Assembly (NCBI GenBank): GCA_028284395.1
Contig: JANQRV010000547.1
Coordinates: 1-36,347, forward strand
Direction of reading: 5' to 3'
Length of the DNA: 36,347 nt
Source of the DNA: Saprospiraceae bacterium
GTDB taxonomy: Bacteria; Bacteroidota; Bacteroidia; Chitinophagales; Saprospiraceae
Below are positions 16,065-25,792 of this stretch, one piece after another (position 1 is the first letter of the stretch; the number at the start of each line of letters is the position of its first letter). A program made the position numbers and the translations under genes. The notes below the pieces were generated by a model. The model was not told the origin of the DNA. It saw only the letters and a list, made by a program, of their open reading frames with translations, and made no database searches.

Positions 16065-19000
16065 TCATTCGACTTTTACAAATAGCTTACTAAGTCCACT
16101 TTCTTGTTCTTTGAGAATATAAGTACCGCGCGGTAAAGATGCTACGTTAATTCTATTGGTTCTTTCCAGTTCCAATAACGGTCGTCCCAGCAGGTCCAGA
16201 ATAGTGTATGTTGACAATAGGTTGCTTCGAATGGTTTGTTGAACAGGGTTGGGAAAGATCTGCCATTTGACAGGTTGATCGAATTGAGTATTTTTCTGAC
16301 TCGTCACTACTTCGGTTGAGAAAAAACTGATTGTTCCACTGATCTTATTTATCGTTATCAGGATCGGCATCCCGGTAGGGCTCTCCTCTTCCCCGATAAG
16401 ATGCAAATCGCTCAACCCCAAATCACCTGCATCTGCAGCATCAATCTCCGCAAGAAAATTCCTGTTGTTAACATATTTGATGAATTCCGGTGATCTGGGG
16501 TTTGTTATATCATATACCATCACTCCGCCAATCCTACCCAATCCAATAAAAGAATACCTCCGACCTGCGATCATTGCAATATCAATAGAATTAGGTTCTG
16601 GTCCGCGGTCATCGCTGCGACTGTCAAATGTATTATTATCATCATAATCGCTGTTAAACGCTGCAGGAAAGGTCGCCGCCGTAATCTGTTCGAAGTCATC
16701 ACCGCTATCAAATACCAGGTTTCCATTTGGGTCGAATATCGAAAATGAACGCCCGCCAAATGTAATCAACTGATCTAAATCGCCGTCCTTATCCAAGTCT
16801 CCTTCAACGCGGGAAACCTTAAGTCTGCCCAGTACCTCTGGTTGATTTAAGGTTGCCGTATCCAAAAAAGCGTGATTGTCCAAAGGAGTATCCTGAACCC
16901 TAACAACTGCGTGATTGTCTGCCGAGCCTTCGTTGGCCGTAGCGATGAATTGTTTCCCGTCGTGATCAAATGCTTTTATGACACTGGGTTGATAAAGACC
17001 ATAAACCGGATGATTAATGATGTTGATTTGGCCATCTTGATCACTGGCATCTAAAGCGAAGTTCTTTCCAAAATGCACGATTCCCAAAAGGTTTTCATCA
17101 CTAATACCATTGCTGGCTGTACCAAAGTCATTATTATTGAGAATAGCCAATTCTCCCTGCGGTAAGGCCGCCAATCCCGTTGGCTTATCATTGGGTAAGT
17201 AACCCAGCGCTGGTAAGTTGAGGATTTTCCTTTTAGCAACTGGTCGGATCTCCATCGTTTTCAAAGTCTCTAAGGTTAACATTTCAAGCGTAGGGTCGTC
17301 AGGACCATCACTCCTGGTTTTCAAAGATATAGGCAGATCTATGGTATTGGTTGCACCAGTCAAATCAATTTCGAATATGGGCTTTCTTCCATCTGAAGTA
17401 AAACTGTTATCGTATTCGACTACTAAGAATTTGCCATTCCCCAATGCTGTCGCATCCCCAATTCGAAATATTTGCCCTACTTCAATTTCGGATTCCCTGA
17501 TCTGCGCCAACGGATAGATATATTCTTCTACGGGGCGACCGGTTTCGGGCTCGATTGCCAATATTCGAACGAGTCTCGCAAATTCATCCGGCAGGCTTTC
17601 AGGATTTTTAAGCGGCCGTTGCAGAAAAACATATAGCAAATTGGAAGTAGAATCGTAAGCAAGCGCATCAAATCCCCCGCCTTGTTGTCGATTGTTGTAA
17701 GGCTGTGGCAACACCTCTTTACCATAGACGCCAGGATATAAAGCAATGACGCCTAATTGCGAGGCTCCTATCGGGACATAACGCTCTATCATCAGCCCGG
17801 TTGAATCAAACTTATAAAGTGAGGGTCGATATTTGTCGCACATCCAAAAGTGCCCTTCCGCATCCTTCGTGATACCACCGAAATCAGCACCAAATGGATC
17901 ATAAGGCAATTCTGTGTATGAAGTCCCTGAAAATGAAAAATCACGGATAAAATAGGGTGTATCATCTTCTGCGATAGTGACAGGAATTTCGTCATAGCCG
18001 ATGATATTCCCCTTTCCGCTTATAAATACCGTATCCTTTGGAAACCCTTGGACGTCCAAAATAGGGCGTCGTAGCTTTACTGGCTCGTCCAGGTCTATTT
18101 CGTTCGTACTAGGGTTTAAAGAGAATCGAATAAAGTATGGCGTAAAATCAGGCAGTTGAAAAGGCCGAATATCAACTGGTGCACCTTCTTGGTCTACAGA
18201 ATCTTTGTCAATTGCGTTTAACCTCGGGCCTCTATCGGCAATTGCATAGAAAATGTAGGATTCGTTGGTAGACTCGCTAGCGTCGAAATATAAACCGGCA
18301 AAGCCACCTAAACCGATGACCGCCTGGTTAGTACCATAGATCGGTTGCCCCAATGTTGGCCATCCTCCAATTGCGTCATTCAAATTTTTAGTTGTCAAAG
18401 AAACGGCACCAGAAGTAAAATCCTTTACACCAAAAGATTGGATGTCAATCACCCGCCCCTCATCAAGATCAATGGTCGCGAAAGCATTATTTCTCTGTAA
18501 TGAGACAAATGCTTGTGTATTTATTGTTGCTAGGGTCACGGAATTCGGTTCCAATTGTTGGGTGACTGAAATTTTCGGATCTTCTAGAAAGCGAACCCCA
18601 TCAGAAACTAATGATGACCGTTCTTGATCCCAATTTCCAAAAGCTACCTCCACCACTTCAATACTATCCCTCCCCTCAGATAAATCGATTATACTGACAG
18701 AACCATCTGGGTTTATTATGGAAGTATCTAAATTGATGCCTTTATTGGCAACCAGAAGCTGGTCTGCATTTACACTAAATGCAATACTTTGAGGATGAAA
18801 GCCAACCAAGATTTCATTGGTAATATTACCATCAATGTCTAATAAAATGACTTTCCCACGAACTAGTGAATCATATTTGGAGATGGCTACGGCTAAAATA
18901 TTTTCCGAAACTGCGATGTCAGTGGGATCTCCTTCAAAAGAGGTCAAATCGACCTCCAGAACTTTGACCGGTTCAGAAGGATCTGAAATATCAAGTGCCT

Positions 19001-19193
19001 CTAGTTTTCTCTCATTGCGATTGGCAAAAAATAACCTGCGGGAAGCAGAGTCATACGCCGCCTTAGTCGCAGCGTTTCCATTAAATATATTGGTACGATA
19101 GCTGGAAATCAGATTTAGCTGTAGTTCTGACTGTGCAACTAAAGTAACATGCACTAGGAGGCACAGTCCCAAAGTAGATAGTGTGTTTGTCAT
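16065..19193 (-). CDS. T9SS-exported phytase/esterase-like beta-propeller protein
   Basis: This 1042-residue secreted protein has a signal peptide (to about VAQ at 19-21). Beta-propeller repeats of the 'choice-of-anchor I' kind (about 22-260: AAYDSASRRLFFANRNER, PQSIAFSVNADQLLVANKG) are followed by an inserted 'esterase-like activity of phytase' domain (about 275-660: IFYAIADRGPRLNAID, FGGITKDAEGHFWMCDKYRP). The propeller pattern then resumes (about 665-955: TANEGSADNHAVVRV, YSFIGLGRIGGVMVYDITN). A C-terminal type A T9SS sorting domain ends the protein (about 972-1042: WQIFPNPV, TILDLLGRPLLEL, SLPRGTYILKEQ). It is therefore sent across the outer membrane and probably anchored at the surface. 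Phosphoester hydrolysis is suggested by the family name only; the substrate is unknown. Monocistronic or read with the DUF3179 gene upstream. Confidence 0.85.
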   Translation of the reverse strand: MTNTLSTLGLCLLVHVTLVAQSELQLNLISSYRTNIFNGNAATKAAYDSASRRLFFANRNERKLEALDISDPSEPVKVLEVDLTSFEGDPTDIAVSENILAVAISKYDSLVRGKVILLDIDGNITNEILVGFHPQSIAFSVNADQLLVANKGINLDTSIINPDGSVSIIDLSEGRDSIEVVEVAFGNWDQERSSLVSDGVRFLEDPKISVTQQLEPNSVTLATINTQAFVSLQRNNAFATIDLDEGRVIDIQSFGVKDFTSGAVSLTTKNLNDAIGGWPTLGQPIYGTNQAVIGLGGFAGLYFDASESTNESYIFYAIADRGPRLNAIDKDSVDQEGAPVDIRPFQLPDFTPYFIRFSLNPSTNEIDLDEPVKLRRPILDVQGFPKDTVFISGKGNIIGYDEIPVTIAEDDTPYFIRDFSFSGTSYTELPYDPFGADFGGITKDAEGHFWMCDKYRPSLYKFDSTGLMIERYVPIGASQLGVIALYPGVYGKEVLPQPYNNRQQGGGFDALAYDSTSNLLYVFLQRPLKNPESLPDEFARLVRILAIEPETGRPVEEYIYPLAQIRESEIEVGQIFRIGDATALGNGKFLVVEYDNSFTSDGRKPIFEIDLTGATNTIDLPISLKTRSDGPDDPTLEMLTLETLKTMEIRPVAKRKILNLPALGYLPNDKPTGLAALPQGELAILNNNDFGTASNGISDENLLGIVHFGKNFALDASDQDGQINIINHPVYGLYQPSVIKAFDHDGKQFIATANEGSADNHAVVRVQDTPLDNHAFLDTATLNQPEVLGRLKVSRVEGDLDKDGDLDQLITFGGRSFSIFDPNGNLVFDSGDDFEQITAATFPAAFNSDYDDNNTFDSRSDDRGPEPNSIDIAMIAGRRYSFIGLGRIGGVMVYDITNPRSPEFIKYVNNRNFLAEIDAADAGDLGLSDLHLIGEEESPTGMPILITINKISGTISFFSTEVVTSQKNTQFDQPVKWQIFPNPVQQTIRSNLLSTYTILDLLGRPLLELERTNRINVASLPRGTYILKEQESGLSKLFVKVE

Positions 19194-19360
19194 AAAGGAA
19201 AATTGTAAGCCAATGCTCGAAAGCTATTCAAATAACTTCCCAATAAAGACAAAGATTTTCACCTATCATAATTAACAATATTCTTACAGTTTTAATTGCT
19301 TTTCATCAACTCCTTTGAAGTCTACTTTCTGTCTATTCACGCAAATGTCAGGCTAATGAT

Positions 19361-20458
19361 TTAACGCGAATATAGTTCTACATTGGGATAGAAGGTCGCC
19401 CAGGCGAACCAAAAACCAATGAAAGAGACAACCCGATCTAATTTTTGCCCTCTCCTGGGCCCATTGATCGCCTCGCCAAATAAATTCCACTCATTGCCTT
19501 CATTATCGGTCAATATGGCTTCGCCATTGATGTTGGTAATGGGCGAAAATTCCAGCTCCAGGTCTTCGGAATTAACTCTATTTTCAAAAGCGGCAACAAA
19601 GTTCATATCCTTGTTACCAAAAACCAATACTTCTTTCCCCCCTACATTGTCAATCAAAACCTTAGTTTCTATACCAGCAAAATCATCTATTGGATAAGCC
19701 TTAGAGATGCCATTGACGATCACCCCCAATACTCGTTCTTTCCGATGCAATTCATCATTATCATTATTGATGGGGAAAAACAAGTCGTTCGAAGTTTTGT
19801 AACTGCCATAAGGATACCGATCATAATCACGATTAAATCCAGTGTTTCTGGTCAGAACTTCTGAGTTTGGAAACATCGTCTTCCAGGTTTTCCAGGTTGT
19901 TTCTATAACCTGCTCTATTTGAGCTTCCTCCCGGATCAACGAGCCATTAACACAATCCAATCTCATCTGTGACCAGGTACTGTTAGTGGCGCGATCATAG
20001 GGCATCAGATTTGTTTGATGCAGAAGCCCAGAAACACCAAAAGTGGTCAAATTTCCGTCAATGACCCGATTCCACCCAACAGCGGTCCCAGTCAATGGAC
20101 AATAGGTCAATGCTACTTTGAGGCTATTAACATCATCGTTGACAATTTCATGCCAGTCGAGAATCGAATGAGGATAAGCACGTGCAACATTACCTTCTTT
20201 AATACCTACTATTAGTTCATCATCTTGCAATACAGTTGCTGTACCCACCGGTTCAAATATTGGATTATCAATTGAAGGAATCCCATCCTTTCCGGGACCA
20301 CCATCTAATATTTCACTGGTGGGAATTAACCATTCGTTTGTATTAGTTGGTGTTGTAACTCCCCCTCCAGTCCCCAATGCCGGGCTATCTTCACTACACG
20401 AAACCACGAACCACAGCAATGAAAAGGTAAATAGATAACTTACTGAAAGCTTCTTCAT
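19361..20458 (-). CDS. DUF3179 lipoprotein
   Basis: This 365-residue lipoprotein begins MKKLSVSYLFTFSLLWFVVSC, with the lipid-modified Cys followed by SEDSPALG and a Gly/Thr-rich linker. The body is a full DUF3179 domain: DGIPSIDNPIFEPV, ARAYPHSILDWHEIVND, VALTYCPLTGTAVGWNR, TFGVSGLLHQTNLMPYDRAT, STWSQMRLDCVNG and a second AYP repeat (KAYPIDDF). The conserved Cys-Pro-Leu-Thr and Trp-x-Gln motifs are intact. The function of DUF3179 is not established. It is oriented with, and 167 bp upstream of, the T9SS phytase-like gene. The two may be functionally linked, but no shared promoter is evident. Confidence 0.85.
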   Translation of the reverse strand: MKKLSVSYLFTFSLLWFVVSCSEDSPALGTGGGVTTPTNTNEWLIPTSEILDGGPGKDGIPSIDNPIFEPVGTATVLQDDELIVGIKEGNVARAYPHSILDWHEIVNDDVNSLKVALTYCPLTGTAVGWNRVIDGNLTTFGVSGLLHQTNLMPYDRATNSTWSQMRLDCVNGSLIREEAQIEQVIETTWKTWKTMFPNSEVLTRNTGFNRDYDRYPYGSYKTSNDLFFPINNDNDELHRKERVLGVIVNGISKAYPIDDFAGIETKVLIDNVGGKEVLVFGNKDMNFVAAFENRVNSEDLELEFSPITNINGEAILTDNEGNEWNLFGEAINGPRRGQKLDRVVSFIGFWFAWATFYPNVELYSR

Positions 20459-20754
20459 CGGACATTAATTTTTATGGTAAAACTCATATTTTGATCACCT
20501 GCTTAACAAAAAGATCTGCAACTCTATTCCATTTCTAAAACTAATTATCCTTTTCTTTCTTTTCACCAAAAAACATTTAGTTTGTCTAAACCAGGACAGT
20601 GCCTCAACGGTATACTGAAGGCAATGGCCATTTCGTTGACATTTGAAACTGTTAATTCTTCAAAAACCAATAACTTCAAAGAAATTAACTTTGGAGCTTT
20701 ACAGGGACTTTGGATTTTTGTATTTTGAATTTTATTGTTTTAAAATGTATTTCA

Positions 20755-21084
20755 ATGGCATTGCTGAAATTTTTTAGAGTTCCCAAGAATCAGAAATATG
20801 ACTACAAACCTCGTTTCTGGGACCCTCAAAAGGAGGAATTGCAAAAAAGGTTGGAGCAAATTGAATTAGCTAAGAAAGGAGGGGTAGATGCCGCTAAATC
20901 CCGTATCGCTGGAGGTTTTCGAAAAGGTTACGCGAGCAATTACCAATCGAGAAGAACACATGTCTTTCGTTCTAATATGATCCTTTTGGGAGTAGTGGCT
21001 GTTTTATTGTTATTGTCTTATTTATTTATTACGAAATATTTACCTCAAATCGCTGCGGCCCTAGGGACTAACGGCCAAATCTAA
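20755..21084 (+). CDS. Small single-pass membrane protein upstream of mutL
   Basis: The frame can be read from TTG 20710, but ATG 20755 gives a natural 109-residue protein beginning MALLKFFRVPKNQ. The N-terminal cytosolic part is basic and contains YDYKPRFWDPQKEELQKRLEQIE, a pattern I recognise as recurrent in Bacteroidota. A basic Arg/Lys stretch follows (about 50-72), then one transmembrane helix (about 77-100, MILLGVVAVLLLLSYLFI). No enzymatic motif. It lies 11 bp before mutL and is probably co-transcribed. Function unknown. Confidence 0.7.
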   Translation: MALLKFFRVPKNQKYDYKPRFWDPQKEELQKRLEQIELAKKGGVDAAKSRIAGGFRKGYASNYQSRRTHVFRSNMILLGVVAVLLLLSYLFITKYLPQIAAALGTNGQI

Positions 21085-21095
21085 AACTAAAGAGA

Positions 21096-22979
21096 ATGGC
21101 TGATGTAATTCAGCTTTTACCGGATTCGATAGCCAATCAAATTGCCGCTGGAGAAGTCATTCAAAGACCGGCTTCAGTGGTAAAAGAGTTAATGGAAAAT
21201 GCCATCGATGCGGGAAGCACCAGTGTAAAGTTGATGATCAAAGATGCAGGGAAAACGCTGATCCAAGTGGTGGACAATGGATGTGGCATGTCCGTTACCG
21301 ACGCCAGGTTGTCTTTTGAGCGCCATGCCACTTCCAAAATCAGATCGGCCAAAGATCTCTTTTCCATTCGTACCATGGGTTTTCGCGGGGAGGCGTTGGC
21401 ATCTATCGCCAGTGTAGCTCAGGTGGAGCTAAAAACAAAGCGTCAAATTGATGAGCTGGGAACAAGGATAATGATAGCTGGATCCGAGATAAAAAGTCAA
21501 GAACCTTGCGAAGGCACCTCCGGTACCAGTATTTCGGTTAAAAACTTATTTTTCAACATTCCAGCGAGACGAAACTTCTTGAAATCGGATAATGTCGAGG
21601 TGAAGCACATTACCGATGAATTCCAGCGTGTCGCCATGGCTCATCCTGACGTTTTCTTTTCTTTTCACCACAACGACAATGAACTATTTCATCTTCCGCC
21701 GGGAAATTTCCGCCAACGAGTAGCAGCAGTACTTGGCACCAATTCCAATAAGAAATTGGTACCTGTTCAAGAGGACACTGATGTTGTCAAGCTCAAAGGG
21801 TTTGTTGGTAAGCCAGAGTTTGCAAAAAAAACCCGTGGAGATCAGTGGTTCTTCGTCAACAACCGTTTTATCAAAAGCAGTTTTTTGCACCAGGCGGTAA
21901 CTTCCGCATTCGAGAACCTATTGCCCAAGGACACTCATCCACTTTATGTGATTTTCATCGAAATCGACCCTTCAAGGATTGATATTAACGTACATCCAAC
22001 AAAGCAGGAAATCAAATTTGAAGATGATAAGTTGGTTCACAACTATCTAAGGGTTGCAATCCGGCACGCTCTTGGTCAACACAGTATTACCCCTTCTTTG
22101 GACTTTGACCAGGAGACCAGTTTCACCGCTGGATCTCCCAGACAATACCCGGGGAATATTGACCGGAGTACGAATTTTACATCTTCAACTCTAGCCGATA
22201 AAATCTCTTTGGAATCGAAATCGGATCGAAGTCGTCATGACTCCAACCTGGCGAATTGGGAGAAACTTTATGAGGGCCTAAAGCAAGTTGACGAAGAAGA
22301 AACAGCAACCACATCCCTATTCCCCTCTGAGTCGATTGACCTTCCGGCAATCACTATTGAAAGTGAATGGACTTCTCCAAGAACCAATGAAGAAAAGTCT
22401 AATGTCCATTATGTGCAGAGTGCTCCCTTCCAAATTCACAGTACTTATATCGTCAGTCAAATAAAATCCGGGTTTATTCTAATCGATCAGCAAAACGCGC
22501 ACGAAAGGATCCTCTATGAGCAATTTTTGAAGATTTTGAATCAGCAAGAACCTTCTACACAACAGCAATTATTTCCAAAAACAATTATCCTTTCGGTTGG
22601 TGATTTTGAATTATTAAAGAGCATTTTACCCGAAATCAATTTACTTGGATTCGACCTTCAAGAATTTGGCAAGAATACCTTTGTTGTGAATGGCCTTCCT
22701 TCAATTCTAGTGGACAAGGTAGATGAAACGCAGCTAATTGAGGCACTACTTGAACAGTACAAACAAAACTTGGAACTTCGTTTGGATGCCAAAGAAAATA
22801 TCTCTACTGCCATGGCCAAAAGTGCCGCTATTAAGAGGGGGCAAACTTTGACGATCGAAGAAATGAAATCGCTGATTGATCAGCTATTTGCCTGTGAACT
22901 TCCGTTTAAAAGTCCATCGGGTAAAAATTGCTTCATAACTTACGGTCTAGATGAATTAGCCAAACGATTTGACAGCTGA
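21096..22979 (+). CDS. mutL: DNA mismatch repair protein MutL
   Basis: MutL is the GHKL ATPase that couples mismatch recognition by MutS to downstream repair steps. The 627 residues show IANQIAAGEVIQRPASVVKELMENAIDAG, VVDNGCGM, RHATSKI, FRGEALASI and GTSISVKNLFFNIPARRNFL. A linker (about 340-430) and a C-terminal dimerisation domain follow. The metal-binding endonuclease motif DQHAxxExxxxE reads DQQNAHERILYE (464-475), so the metal-binding His is Gln466. The CPHGRP-type motif reads SPSGKN (606-611). Both changes suggest that the C-terminal nuclease is absent or weak. ATG at 21096. The order small TM protein, mutL, rhomboid, rhomboid, EEP hydrolase is familiar from other Bacteroidota. Confidence 0.96.
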   Translation: MADVIQLLPDSIANQIAAGEVIQRPASVVKELMENAIDAGSTSVKLMIKDAGKTLIQVVDNGCGMSVTDARLSFERHATSKIRSAKDLFSIRTMGFRGEALASIASVAQVELKTKRQIDELGTRIMIAGSEIKSQEPCEGTSGTSISVKNLFFNIPARRNFLKSDNVEVKHITDEFQRVAMAHPDVFFSFHHNDNELFHLPPGNFRQRVAAVLGTNSNKKLVPVQEDTDVVKLKGFVGKPEFAKKTRGDQWFFVNNRFIKSSFLHQAVTSAFENLLPKDTHPLYVIFIEIDPSRIDINVHPTKQEIKFEDDKLVHNYLRVAIRHALGQHSITPSLDFDQETSFTAGSPRQYPGNIDRSTNFTSSTLADKISLESKSDRSRHDSNLANWEKLYEGLKQVDEEETATTSLFPSESIDLPAITIESEWTSPRTNEEKSNVHYVQSAPFQIHSTYIVSQIKSGFILIDQQNAHERILYEQFLKILNQQEPSTQQQLFPKTIILSVGDFELLKSILPEINLLGFDLQEFGKNTFVVNGLPSILVDKVDETQLIEALLEQYKQNLELRLDAKENISTAMAKSAAIKRGQTLTIEEMKSLIDQLFACELPFKSPSGKNCFITYGLDELAKRFDS

Positions 22980-23103
22980 AATTGTTACTGAATTACGACT
23001 AGATTTATTCTTGGTTGATATTTTCAAAAAAATCGATTGGTTGTAAAACAAATGCACTGCTTTGGGGTAAAAAATATTGTTTGCTCCTATTAATTTTGAT
23101 TTT

Positions 23104-23727
23104 ATGTATAGGATTACAGATGTAGTTAAGCACTTACTGATCATCAACGTTCTTGTGTTTTTTGGTACGATGTTACTAGGTGTGAGTAGTGCCTATCTAG
23201 GATTATTTTATCCCACTTCAGACTATTTTCGCCCCTATCAAATCGTCACGCACATGTTCATGCATGGCAATGAAATGCATCTTTTTTTCAATATGATCGG
23301 GCTTTTTTTCTTTGGCCCTCCACCTGAGGCAGTATGGGGCCCACGCAGATTCTTATTTTACTATCTTTTCACGGGTTTTGGAGCTATGATCCTGTATCTA
23401 TTGGTCAAAACTTTTGAATTGCAATATATGGGGGCCAGTCCTCAAATCGTCAATATTCCAATGGTGGGAGCTTCAGGGGCCATATTTGGTTTGTTAGTGG
23501 CTTATGCGATGTTGTTTCCCAATAACGTCATATCCTTAATATTTCCTCCTATTTCGATGAAAGCTAAGTATTTTGTACTGATATATGCGGGCATTGAACT
23601 TTTTATGGGAATTGGTAATACCTACAGGGCTTCTTTGGGAGGAGTAGCGCATTTTGCTCACTTAGGGGGAGCACTATCCGGGTTTCTACTAATTCTATAC
23701 TGGCGGAAATTTGGAACCAGGTTGTAA
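23104..23727 (+). CDS. Rhomboid intramembrane serine protease (first copy)
   Basis: Rhomboids cut substrate transmembrane helices within the membrane. This 207-residue protein has six hydrophobic segments, the N-terminal HMFMHGNEMHLFFNMIGLF block of the rhomboid core, the catalytic serine in VGASGAIFG (Ser124) and the catalytic histidine in FAHLGGALSG (His186). The dyad is therefore complete. The frame can be extended to a TTG at 23077, but ATG 23104 (MYRITDVVKHLL) is the natural start. It follows mutL by 124 bp and precedes a second rhomboid by 56 bp. Substrate unknown. Confidence 0.92.
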   Translation: MYRITDVVKHLLIINVLVFFGTMLLGVSSAYLGLFYPTSDYFRPYQIVTHMFMHGNEMHLFFNMIGLFFFGPPPEAVWGPRRFLFYYLFTGFGAMILYLLVKTFELQYMGASPQIVNIPMVGASGAIFGLLVAYAMLFPNNVISLIFPPISMKAKYFVLIYAGIELFMGIGNTYRASLGGVAHFAHLGGALSGFLLILYWRKFGTRL

Positions 23728-23783
23728 TTTTTTTGTTTAATAGCTGTGCAATGCGACCAGTTGGCTAAATAACTCATAGAAGA

Positions 23784-24710
23784 ATGTTTAAATCAATTTT
23801 CGAAGACGTCAAACGGGAGTTTACTTACGGTAATATGATCACCCGTATCATAATAGTCAATGTCGCTTTCTTCATTGGCATCAATCTCCTTTGGGTATTT
23901 TTTCGAGTCGGAAGTGGCTGGCAGGATACCGAGATTTACAAGGTCATTTCTCAAGGTTTGATGATGTCGTCTGACTGGAAACATATTTTGACCCATCCTT
24001 GGGTTTTATTTACTCATATGTTTCTACATGAAGGTTTCTGGCACATACTATGGAATATGTTACTCCTTTATTGGTTTGGCAGAATTGTTGGTGATTTTAT
24101 TGGAAATCAAAGAGTTTTACCGATTTATCTCCTAGGTGGTTTGGCGGGAGCTCTTGCGTTCTTCCTGGTTTACAATGTTACTTCTCTTGGTGGCGGCCAG
24201 GAAGTGTTTGCTCTCGGGGCTTCCGGAGCCGTAATGGCTATGGTAGTAGCAGCTGGTGTCTTATCGCCTAATTATATTATGAGATTGCTATTCCTAGGTA
24301 GCGTCAAATTGAAATACATTGTTGGAGTCTTAGTTTTTCTAGATTTGATCGGCATTGCCAATGATGCCAACACCGGTGGGCATTTTGCACATCTTGGTGG
24401 TGCGCTCATGGGAGGGCTTTTTGTTACCCAACTCAACAGTGGAAATGATCTTTCCATTATTGTTAATCGTATCACCGATGCGGTTTTTAGTTTCTTCAAT
24501 TCTATTTTCTCCTCGCGATCCAAAATGCACGTCAAAAATCGGAATCAGCAAAAGTCTGGTTCTAAGATGTGGCAGGGTAAGGGCAGACATGTCAAAGATC
24601 AAGATCACCAGGAACGCGTTGATCAGATATTGGATAAAATCAGAGAATCGGGATATGATAGTTTGAGTGATGAAGAAAAGGAATTTCTGTTTAATGCCAG
24701 TAAACAATAG
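23784..24710 (+). CDS. Rhomboid protease with cytosolic tail (second copy)
   Basis: This 308-residue paralogue of the preceding gene has a TPWVLFTHMFLHEGFWHILWNM-like core (written here from residue 72 on), the catalytic serine in LGASGAVMA (Ser147) and the catalytic histidine in FAHLGGALMGG (His203). It differs by a C-terminal tail of about 85 residues after the last helix: a basic linker, then DQILDKIRESGYDSLSDEEK near the end. This last motif recurs at the C-termini of Bacteroidota rhomboids (DUF6576, from memory) and may bind a partner. ATG at 23784. The stop TAG is directly followed by the ATG of the next gene, indicating coupled translation. Confidence 0.92.
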   Translation: MFKSIFEDVKREFTYGNMITRIIIVNVAFFIGINLLWVFFRVGSGWQDTEIYKVISQGLMMSSDWKHILTHPWVLFTHMFLHEGFWHILWNMLLLYWFGRIVGDFIGNQRVLPIYLLGGLAGALAFFLVYNVTSLGGGQEVFALGASGAVMAMVVAAGVLSPNYIMRLLFLGSVKLKYIVGVLVFLDLIGIANDANTGGHFAHLGGALMGGLFVTQLNSGNDLSIIVNRITDAVFSFFNSIFSSRSKMHVKNRNQQKSGSKMWQGKGRHVKDQDHQERVDQILDKIRESGYDSLSDEEKEFLFNASKQ

Positions 24711-25784
24711 ATGTACACAAGGTTTCTCTATCTACTAAAATGGTGCAATCTAATTCTGATTCTAACGACCATACTTTGTTATATATCCCCCTATTGTAGT
24801 CCCCACCTATTTTGGCCGCTTGCCTTTCTCGGACTATCTTACCCAATTCTTCTATTTGCAAACCTTCTTTTTGTGATAACATGGGCACTGCTCAAGAATA
24901 AATATTTCCTATTCTCCATCGGCTGCATTTTGATGGGATACACCCATTTAAGTGGATTTATTGGAATAGGTGGCTTATTTAATCCGGGAGCTACCAACCA
25001 GGAGAATACCTTAAAGATTGTATCTTTTAACAGTTATTTCATCCGCATAAAAGAGTCTTTCAAACGAGCCAGGCCAGAAACCTGGAATGATCTCATCAAC
25101 GATCTTGATGCCGATGTGATTTGTTTCCAAGAGTTTCCTGGTCGATACCGCAGCAGAAACTATTTCGAACCTTATCTTAAAGCTCTAGACAAGCTGCCGT
25201 ACCATACAACTTCCAACTCACAAAAGAAAGAGCTCGCCATCTATTCTGCTTATCCGATTGTCAATACTCAAGAAAAATACTTTGAAAACAAGAGCAATGG
25301 CTATTTGTTGGCTGACATTGAAGTGAATGGACAACTTGTGCGTGTTCTGAACGTACATTTACAGTCGAACGCTGTATCAGGAATTGCCAACAAAATTGCA
25401 CAAAAGGGAAATTTGCAGGAAAGAGAAACCTGGGTTCGGGTAAAAGGGATGATGCGGAACTATCGTGACGGCGTAAAAATAAGGGCAAAACAAGCAGAAC
25501 TCATCGCCGAATTGATCCAAAGATCACCCTACCCATTGATTGTTTGTGGTGATTTCAATGATGTCCCACAATCCTATGCCTACGGGCAAATATCAAGAGA
25601 ACTAACCGATACTTTCAAGGCTGCTGGGAAGGGCCCTGGCATCACCTACGCTGGTAACGTACCGATGTTGAGGATTGATTACATTCTTTCAAGTCCCATT
25701 TTCAAGGTCTGTAGTGCAGGTGTAAAGGAGCAAAAGGATATCTCTGATCACTACCCAGTTTGGGCAATCTTGAAGTTAGAGTAA
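24711..25784 (+). CDS. Membrane-anchored EEP-family hydrolase
   Basis: This 357-residue endonuclease/exonuclease/phosphatase-fold protein has three N-terminal transmembrane segments (about 7-85). The catalytic domain carries the expected metal and active-site motifs: IVSFNSY, VICFQEFPG (Glu), LNVHLQSN (His and Asn), VCGDFNDVP (Asp and Asn) and SDHYPVWA (Asp-His). The fold cleaves phosphodiesters in nucleic acids, inositol phosphates or lipids; the membrane anchor with an outward-facing domain makes a lipid or extracellular nucleic-acid substrate plausible. The start abuts the stop of the second rhomboid with no gap. The end converges on the LytTR gene with 8 bp between stops. Confidence 0.85.
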   Translation: MYTRFLYLLKWCNLILILTTILCYISPYCSPHLFWPLAFLGLSYPILLFANLLFVITWALLKNKYFLFSIGCILMGYTHLSGFIGIGGLFNPGATNQENTLKIVSFNSYFIRIKESFKRARPETWNDLINDLDADVICFQEFPGRYRSRNYFEPYLKALDKLPYHTTSNSQKKELAIYSAYPIVNTQEKYFENKSNGYLLADIEVNGQLVRVLNVHLQSNAVSGIANKIAQKGNLQERETWVRVKGMMRNYRDGVKIRAKQAELIAELIQRSPYPLIVCGDFNDVPQSYAYGQISRELTDTFKAAGKGPGITYAGNVPMLRIDYILSSPIFKVCSAGVKEQKDISDHYPVWAILKLE

Positions 25785-25792
25785 TCCACTTT

